Source of the DNA: Lysobacterales bacterium
Lineage (GTDB): Bacteria; Pseudomonadota; Gammaproteobacteria; Xanthomonadales; Rhodanobacteraceae
Assembly (NCBI GenBank): GCA_017302215.1
Contig: JAFLDX010000002.1
Coordinates: forward strand, 1 to 62,195
DNA: 62,195 nucleotides
Direction: 5' to 3'
Shown here: positions 57,313 through 62,195 of the stretch, one piece after another
How the letters are laid out: every line of letters begins with the position of its first letter
How positions within the stretch are numbered: position 1 is the first letter of the stretch
Notes under the pieces: generated by a model
What the model was told of the DNA's origin: nothing
The model's database searches: none
The model's input: only the letters and a program-made list of their open reading frames with translations
Position numbers and translations under genes: made by a program

Positions 57313-58400
57313 GTGCCAACGGACCGCACCGATCCGCTGCGTCGTGGGAAGGCGACGCAGAAGCATCGACCAGTCGGAATGACGATGTGGATCATCGCCA
57401 GCTCGACCTGAAGTTTGACCCGGAGACCCCTGTGAGCACTGCCGGAATCGACGAGCATCCTGATCGACTCCCTGCCGCGATCGACACGCCTTCCGAAGAG
57501 GCCATCGTCGCCGACGCATCGGTCGGCACGCGCCTGCGGCGCGAACGCGAACGGCGTGGCTGGTCGCGCGAGGATGTCGCCGCGCGCCTCAAATGGCAGG
57601 CCGGGCTGGTCCGCCGCATCGAGGAAGACGACTACAGCGGCATTGCGCACGCGGTGTACCTGCGCGGTTACCTGGTCAGCTATACGCGCCTGCTCGGCCT
57701 GCCGACGATGCTCGCCGACCGCATCGTCGACACTCATTCGCGTGAGACGCCGCTCGTCGCGACCGGCACGGTGTCGCGCTCGCGTTACCTGCTCGATCGC
57801 TACTCGGTCAGCGCGACTTACCTGATCCTGACCGGTCTCGTGATCGGTCCGGCCGTCTGGCTGGCCACGCACGGCGGTCTCGAACAGAACCTTGCCCGCA
57901 CCGTGCTGCTCGATGCCGCCCCGTCGGCCAATGCTGCAGCCACGACGGTCGAGGCGACCACGGGCGCTGCGTCCACCGGCGCGGCCGAGGTGCAGCCCGC
58001 GGTTGCGGTTCCTCCGGCGCCGCAGCCGATCGTGAGCGATGCGCAGGCGCCGATCGTCGCGTCGATGGCGCCGTTCGCCGCGCCGGCGTCGCCGTCGCCG
58101 TCGGCCATCGTCGCCGCGCCCGCCGCTGCGACGCACACGCTCAGCCTCGTGCTGCGCCAGTCGAGCTGGGTCGAAGTGACCACGGCCGATGGCGAGAAGC
58201 TCGAGTACGGCCTGCTCGCGGCCGGGACGCGCAAGGAGTATTCGAGCGATCGCGCGATCGCCGTGCGCATCGGCAACGCCGAGGGGGCGGAAGTACTCGT
58301 CGACGGCACGCCACTCGACCTCGCGCCATTCCGGCGCGCCAACGTCGCCCACTTCAAGGCGTTCGAGTCGGGCACGGGCGTCAGCCGCGCCGACTACTGA
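57309..58400 (+). CDS. rodZ: Cytoskeletal protein RodZ
   Basis: RodZ links MreB filaments to the elongation machinery and fixes rod shape. The N-terminal helix-turn-helix (about 70-135) reads GTRLRRERERRGWSREDVAARLKW, followed by HAVYLRGYLVSYTRLLGL. A membrane span lies at about 170-190 (YLILTGLVIGPAVWLAT). A long Ala/Pro-rich periplasmic linker and a C-terminal DUF4115 domain (LVLRQSSWVEVTTADG) complete the protein. GTG 57309 overlaps pilW by GTGA but adds about 40 non-conserved residues; GTG 57432 gives a more typical N terminus and remains possible. Confidence 0.9.
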   Translation: MSANGPHRSAASWEGDAEASTSRNDDVDHRQLDLKFDPETPVSTAGIDEHPDRLPAAIDTPSEEAIVADASVGTRLRRERERRGWSREDVAARLKWQAGLVRRIEEDDYSGIAHAVYLRGYLVSYTRLLGLPTMLADRIVDTHSRETPLVATGTVSRSRYLLDRYSVSATYLILTGLVIGPAVWLATHGGLEQNLARTVLLDAAPSANAAATTVEATTGAASTGAAEVQPAVAVPPAPQPIVSDAQAPIVASMAPFAAPASPSPSAIVAAPAAATHTLSLVLRQSSWVEVTTADGEKLEYGLLAAGTRKEYSSDRAIAVRIGNAEGAEVLVDGTPLDLAPFRRANVAHFKAFESGTGVSRADY

Positions 58401-58591
58401 GGACCGATCCCGCAGCCGCGCGATGGCGACCGTGCGTCGCGCGCGGTCGTCGAACCGGGCGCCTCGACAGCGCGTGCCGCACGGCTTTTTTACGGCCGCG
58501 CGCCGGATTCCTGATAACCTAGACGCCCTCGCGTTGCGCCCGCCGGCTCGCCGGCTCCTGTCCGTGCGCGACGACCAACCCGGTGAATCCA

Positions 58592-59242
58592 ATGGCGTTT
58601 GAAGTACTCGACGAGCACGAACAAGGCGAACTGGTGCGCAAGTGGTTGCGCGCCAATGCGATGTCGATCGCGGTCGGCATCGCGATCGGCCTAGCCCTGA
58701 TCTTCGGCTGGCAGCAGTGGAAGGCGCGTCAGGTGCGCAACCAGGGCGAAGCGGCCCTGCAGTATCGCGCGTTCATGGACGCCGTCGCCGCCAAGCGCGA
58801 CGACGACGCGGCGAAGATCGCCGAGTCGCTGCGCAGTGGACATTCCGCCAGTGCGTACGCCGTGTTCGCTGCCCTCGCACAGGCGGAAGCCGCCGTGCGC
58901 AAAGGCGACCTCGCGGCCGCCCAGGCCGATCTCGCATTCGCCGACCGCAACGCCGCCGATCCGGTGCTGAAATCGCTGATCGCCCTGCGTACCGCGCGCG
59001 TGACCCTCGCCGCCGGCGATGCCGCGGCCGCGCTCGCGCGCCTTGATGGCGTGCCGAAAGCCGACTTCAACGCGCTGGCCAGTGAACTGCGCGGCGATGC
59101 GCTGGCCAAGCTCGGTCGTCCTGCCGACGCGCGTGCGGCGTACGAGGAAGCGCTGAAGTCGCTCGATCCGATGGCGCCCGGACGCGACATCGTCCAGATG
59201 AAGCTCGGCGACCTGCCGACGGCGGAGACCAGCAAGTCATGA
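58592..59242 (+). CDS. yfgM: YfgM/UPF0070 family periplasmic TPR protein
   Basis: A 216-residue ancillary SecYEG translocon component that links to periplasmic chaperones. The N-terminal cytoplasmic segment FEVLDEHEQGELVRKWLRAN precedes one membrane span (AMSIAVGIAIGLALIFGWQQW), and the rest is periplasmic TPR-like helices (VFAALAQAEAAVRKGDLAAAQ). ATG 58592 fits the family; a second ATG at 58583 would add three residues. Its stop overlaps bamB by ATGA. The 191-base gap upstream carries a GATAACCT -10-like sequence, so a promoter is likely there. Confidence 0.92.
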   Translation: MAFEVLDEHEQGELVRKWLRANAMSIAVGIAIGLALIFGWQQWKARQVRNQGEAALQYRAFMDAVAAKRDDDAAKIAESLRSGHSASAYAVFAALAQAEAAVRKGDLAAAQADLAFADRNAADPVLKSLIALRTARVTLAAGDAAAALARLDGVPKADFNALASELRGDALAKLGRPADARAAYEEALKSLDPMAPGRDIVQMKLGDLPTAETSKS

Positions 59243-60396
59243 GGCGTCTCGCCCTGATCGTCGCCGCGAGCGCGCTCGCGCTCGGTGGCTGCAAATGGTT
59301 CCAGAACCTCGGTCGCAAGGACAATGTGGAGCCGCCCACTCCGCTCGCGACGTTCGCGCCGACGGCGTCCGTGCAACAACTGTGGACGGCGAGCGCCGGC
59401 AAGGGTGCCGGCACCTCGGGTGCGCGCATGCGCCCGGCCGTGCACGACGGACGCCTGTACGTCGCGGGCGTCGACGGCAGCGTGCTCGCGCTCGATGCCG
59501 GCAGCGGGCGCACGCTGTGGACCGTGCGCGACAAGCAACAGCGCTGGTCCGGTGGACCGGCGGCGAGCGATGACCTCGTCGTGGTCGGTTCGCTCGACGG
59601 ATCCGTGCAGGCATTTTCGGCCGCCGACGGCAGCCCGCGCTGGAGCAGTCGCCTCGACGCCGAGGTCATCACCGCACCGGCGATCGGGACCGGGCTGATC
59701 GCGGTGCGCGCGCAGAACGGCCGCCTGTTCGGCCTCGATCCGGCCGACGGCGCACGCAAGTGGGTCTACGAGCAGGCCGTGCCGGTGCTGAGCCTGCGCG
59801 GCAACTCGCCGCCGGTGATCGAAGGTGACCTGGTCTACAACGGTTACGACAGCGGGCGGGTGGTCGCCGTGCGCAGCAGCGACGGTGCACTGGCATGGAC
59901 GCAGATGCTCGCTGCCGCCGAAGGCAAGACCGAAGTGGAGCGCCTTTCCGATGTCGACGGTGAACTCGTCGTCGACGCCGGCGAAGTGATCGCGGCCTCC
60001 TACCGCGGCCAGCTCGCGGCCTTCAACGCCGACAGCGGACGGCCGGCGTGGGGACGCGACATGTCGAGCTACGCCGGCGTCGCGGTAAATGCGAGGGCCG
60101 TCGTCGTCACCGATGCGGAAGGCAACGTGTGGGCCTTCGACCGCCAGGGCGGCGCGAACCTGTGGAAGCAGGACGGCCTGCTGCACCGCTGGCTCGGCGC
60201 GCCGGCGATCGTCGGCAATCACGCGGTCGTCGGTGACCTCGAAGGCTATGTGCACTGGCTCGACCTCGATACCGGCGCGTTCGCCGCGCGCGAGCGGCTG
60301 TCGAAGAAGCCGATCGAGTCCGCTCCGGTCGTGGCCGGCGACGTCGTCTACGTCGAGGACGTCGAAGGCCGCATCGGTGCCTGGCGTTCACCCTGA
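59239..60396 (+). CDS. bamB: Outer-membrane assembly lipoprotein BamB
   Basis: BamB is a beta-propeller lipoprotein scaffold of the BAM complex that inserts outer-membrane proteins. The 385-residue precursor has a signal peptide ending ALGGC (Cys18). The eight-bladed propeller shows repeated motifs such as DGSVLALDAGSGRTLW, LDGSVQAFSAADGSPRW and LFGLDPADGARKWVY. It is coupled to yfgM by a 4-base overlap and followed after 59 bases by der, the standard order. Confidence 0.95.
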   Translation: MRRLALIVAASALALGGCKWFQNLGRKDNVEPPTPLATFAPTASVQQLWTASAGKGAGTSGARMRPAVHDGRLYVAGVDGSVLALDAGSGRTLWTVRDKQQRWSGGPAASDDLVVVGSLDGSVQAFSAADGSPRWSSRLDAEVITAPAIGTGLIAVRAQNGRLFGLDPADGARKWVYEQAVPVLSLRGNSPPVIEGDLVYNGYDSGRVVAVRSSDGALAWTQMLAAAEGKTEVERLSDVDGELVVDAGEVIAASYRGQLAAFNADSGRPAWGRDMSSYAGVAVNARAVVVTDAEGNVWAFDRQGGANLWKQDGLLHRWLGAPAIVGNHAVVGDLEGYVHWLDLDTGAFAARERLSKKPIESAPVVAGDVVYVEDVEGRIGAWRSP

Positions 60397-60455
60397 GGCC
60401 GGCGGCGCGGTTGCGCGCCGTCGCGCCTGATTTTCCCGTGAACGGAGCGTCCGCG

Positions 60456-61856
60456 ATGCTTCCCGTCGTCGCACTGGTCGGCCGCCCGAACGTCGGCAAG
60501 TCGACGTTGTTCAATGTCCTCACGCGGTCGCGCGACGCGCTCGTCGCCGACCTGCCGGGCGTCACCCGTGATCGCCATTACGGCATTTGCCGGCTCGAGC
60601 CGCGCCGCTTCGTCGTCGTCGATACCGGTGGCCTCGCCGACAGCGAGGAGGGCCTGGCCGGCCTGACCGCGCGCCAGGTCGATCATGCGATCGACGAAGC
60701 CGACGCGATCGTCTTCGTGGTCGATGCGCGCGACGGCCTGCTGCCGACCGACCAGGCGATCCTGGCGCGCCTGCGCAAGGCCGGCAAGCCGGTCCTGCTC
60801 GGGGTCAACAAGACCGACGGCCTCGACGAGGCGGCGGCGCTGGCCGATTTCTCGCGGCTCGGTTTCGCCGCCGCGCTGCCGCTCGCCGCCGCCCACGGCC
60901 GCGGCGTGCAGCCGCTGCTCGCCGCGTTGGCCGACGTGCTGCCGCCCGCATTCGACGAGGTCGCCAGCGACGCCGACGTAGGTGGCATCCGCGTCGCCGT
61001 CGTCGGTCGTCCGAACGTCGGCAAGTCGACCCTCGTCAACCGCCTGCTCGGCGAGGACCGCGTCATCGTCTCGGACGTCGCCGGCACGACGCGCGACTCG
61101 ATCCGCATCCCGCTCGAACGCGACGGTCGCCGCTACACCCTGATCGACACGGCCGGCGTGCGACGCAAGGGCCGCATCGACGATGCCGTCGAGAAGTTCA
61201 GCGTGATCAAGACGCTGCAGTCGATCGAGGCGGCCAACGTCGTGATCATGCTGCTCGATGCAAGCGAAGGCGTGACCGACCAGGATGCCGGGCTGATCGG
61301 CCATGCGCTCGAGGCCGGGCGCGCGCTGGTCATCGCCGCCAACAAGTGGGACGGCTTGCGCACGTACGATCGCGAGCAATGCCGCAACTCGCTCGAGCGC
61401 AAGCTCGTGTTCGTCGAGTGGGCGCCGCGCGTGACGATCTCGGCCCTGCACGGCAGCGGCATCGGCGAACTGATGAAAGCGGTCAACCGCGCATATGCCG
61501 CGGCAAACCGCAAGATGACCGCCTCCGATCTTACGCGCGCGCTCGAAGCGGCCTACGGCGCCTACCAGCCGCCGCTCGTGCGCGGGCACGCGCCGAAGCT
61601 CAAGTACGCCCACCCGGGCGGCTCGAATCCGCCGACGATCGTCATCCACGGTTCGCGCACGAAGCACCTCGCCGAGTCGTACCGTCGCTATCTCGAGAAC
61701 TTCTTCCGCAAGCGCTACCGGCTCGAAGGCACGCCGATCCGCATCGATTTCAGCGAGGGCGAGAACCCCTACGCCGGCAAGAAGAACGTGCTGACCGAAG
61801 GCCAGCAGAAGCGCCGCCAGCGCATGATCCGCAACGCCAAGCGCGGCAAGCGCTGA
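60456..61856 (+). CDS. der: Ribosome-assembly GTPase Der
   Basis: Der (EngA) is an essential tandem GTPase in 50S assembly. The 466-residue protein has two G domains, with P loops GRPNVGKSTLFN and GRPNVGKSTLVN. The first has VDTGG and NKTD, the second IDTAGVRRK and NKWD. A C-terminal KH-like domain (about 370-450) ends in a basic RRQRMIRNAKRGKR tail. ATG 60456 is directly before MLPVVALVG; the longer frame is not supported. Confidence 0.97.
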   Translation: MLPVVALVGRPNVGKSTLFNVLTRSRDALVADLPGVTRDRHYGICRLEPRRFVVVDTGGLADSEEGLAGLTARQVDHAIDEADAIVFVVDARDGLLPTDQAILARLRKAGKPVLLGVNKTDGLDEAAALADFSRLGFAAALPLAAAHGRGVQPLLAALADVLPPAFDEVASDADVGGIRVAVVGRPNVGKSTLVNRLLGEDRVIVSDVAGTTRDSIRIPLERDGRRYTLIDTAGVRRKGRIDDAVEKFSVIKTLQSIEAANVVIMLLDASEGVTDQDAGLIGHALEAGRALVIAANKWDGLRTYDREQCRNSLERKLVFVEWAPRVTISALHGSGIGELMKAVNRAYAAANRKMTASDLTRALEAAYGAYQPPLVRGHAPKLKYAHPGGSNPPTIVIHGSRTKHLAESYRRYLENFFRKRYRLEGTPIRIDFSEGENPYAGKKNVLTEGQQKRRQRMIRNAKRGKR

Positions 61857-61872
61857 GCGCGGTGTCGCCATC

Positions 61873-62195
61873 ATGTCCCCGATCGACGCGCGCGTGACGA
61901 CCGTGGCGATCCTTGCCGGAGGCCGCGGCGAACGCATGGGCGGCGTCGACAAGGGACTCGTGCGCGTCGGCGCAACCCCGCTCGTCGCGCGCGTGCTCGC
62001 GGTCCTGCGCGGGCAGGGCCTCGAGCAGGCAATGATCGTGGCCAACCGCTCGCACGCGGACTACGCGCGCCATGCCGAGGTGATCGCCGACGCCGCCCCG
62101 GCATTCCGCGGACCACTCGCCGGGGTCGCCGCGGCACTCGGCGCCTGCAGCACGCCGTGGTTGCTCAGCGTGCCGGTCGATTGCGCGGATCCGCC
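61873..62195 (+). CDS. mobA: Molybdenum cofactor guanylyltransferase MobA (truncated by window end)
   Basis: MobA joins GMP to molybdopterin to make the guanine dinucleotide cofactor. Only 107 residues are in the window. They contain the nucleotide-binding signature VAILAGGRGERMGGVDKGLV, then GPLAGVAAALGACSTPWLLSVPVDCADP, where the final aspartate is the Mg ligand. ATG 61873 is 16 bases after the der stop. No other molybdenum-cofactor gene is visible. The related YgbP/IspD-type nucleotidyltransferases lack the GGVDKGL form. Confidence 0.88.
   Translation, partial: MSPIDARVTTVAILAGGRGERMGGVDKGLVRVGATPLVARVLAVLRGQGLEQAMIVANRSHADYARHAEVIADAAPAFRGPLAGVAAALGACSTPWLLSVPVDCADP

Overview
The window is GC-rich, densely coded DNA from a gammaproteobacterium, most probably of the order Lysobacterales (Xanthomonadales). 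The best indicators are the block ndk-rlmN-pilW-rodZ-yfgM-bamB-der, a PsrA-type fatty-acid regulator next to fad genes, GTAG-type palindromic repeats like those described in Stenotrophomonas, and a secreted protein ending in an FRDGFE motif that I associate, from memory, with Rhodanobacteraceae such as Dokdonella. The family-level assignment is inference. No plasmid, phage or CRISPR structure is visible, so this reads as chromosomal backbone with a few accessory patches.

Layout. 181-2484: fused 2-oxoacid dehydrogenase E1. 2504-5721: signalling cluster (adenylate cyclase-FHA, PAS histidine kinase, OmpR-type regulator, Roadblock/LC7 protein). 5959-9167: DUF1800/DUF1501 exported pair. 9366-11758: DUF4190-pyrD-murB operon. 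11878-18330: aldehyde dehydrogenase, azurin, tRNA-Arg(CCT), carboxyltransferase, alanine-rich lipoprotein, thiolase. 18484-27735: CSLREA surface protein, YcaQ-type glycosylase, metallo-hydrolase, PhzF, GST, Tat-exported NAD-epimerase, Uup. 27959-34741: M28 peptidase, EF-hand protein, glutathione peroxidase, membrane C13 peptidase, and methionine salvage genes mtnB-mtnD-mtnC. 34882-42509: RmuC, amino-acid permease, NUDIX, EfpL, SDR, pseudouridine synthase. 42586-46709: MgtC, DUF6164-like, DbpA, lipoprotein, CsaA-like. 46727-47938: less GC-rich patch with a toxin-antitoxin pair. 47948-50158: Ser/Thr kinase-Usp fusion with a metallophosphoesterase. 50273-54727: beta-oxidation genes and their PsrA-like repressor. 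54965-62195: ndk to der block, then truncated mobA.

How genes work together. Fatty-acid oxidation (fused hydratase/dehydrogenase plus thiolase) lies beside a TetR regulator whose own promoter carries a perfect CAAAC-N4-GTTTG palindrome. Three methionine-salvage enzymes form a cluster with a membrane protease at its end. The final block combines translation fidelity (rlmN), envelope assembly (pilW, rodZ, yfgM, bamB) and ribosome assembly (der). Many gene junctions are 4-base GTGA or ATGA overlaps, which implies translational coupling.

The most unusual non-coding feature is four large arrays of palindromic repeats (14285-14735, 22101-22704, 30594-31078, 36430-37255). Each lies between two convergent transcription units. 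A strong intrinsic terminator at 33451-33499 faces the + strand with no + strand gene upstream, which suggests an unannotated small RNA.
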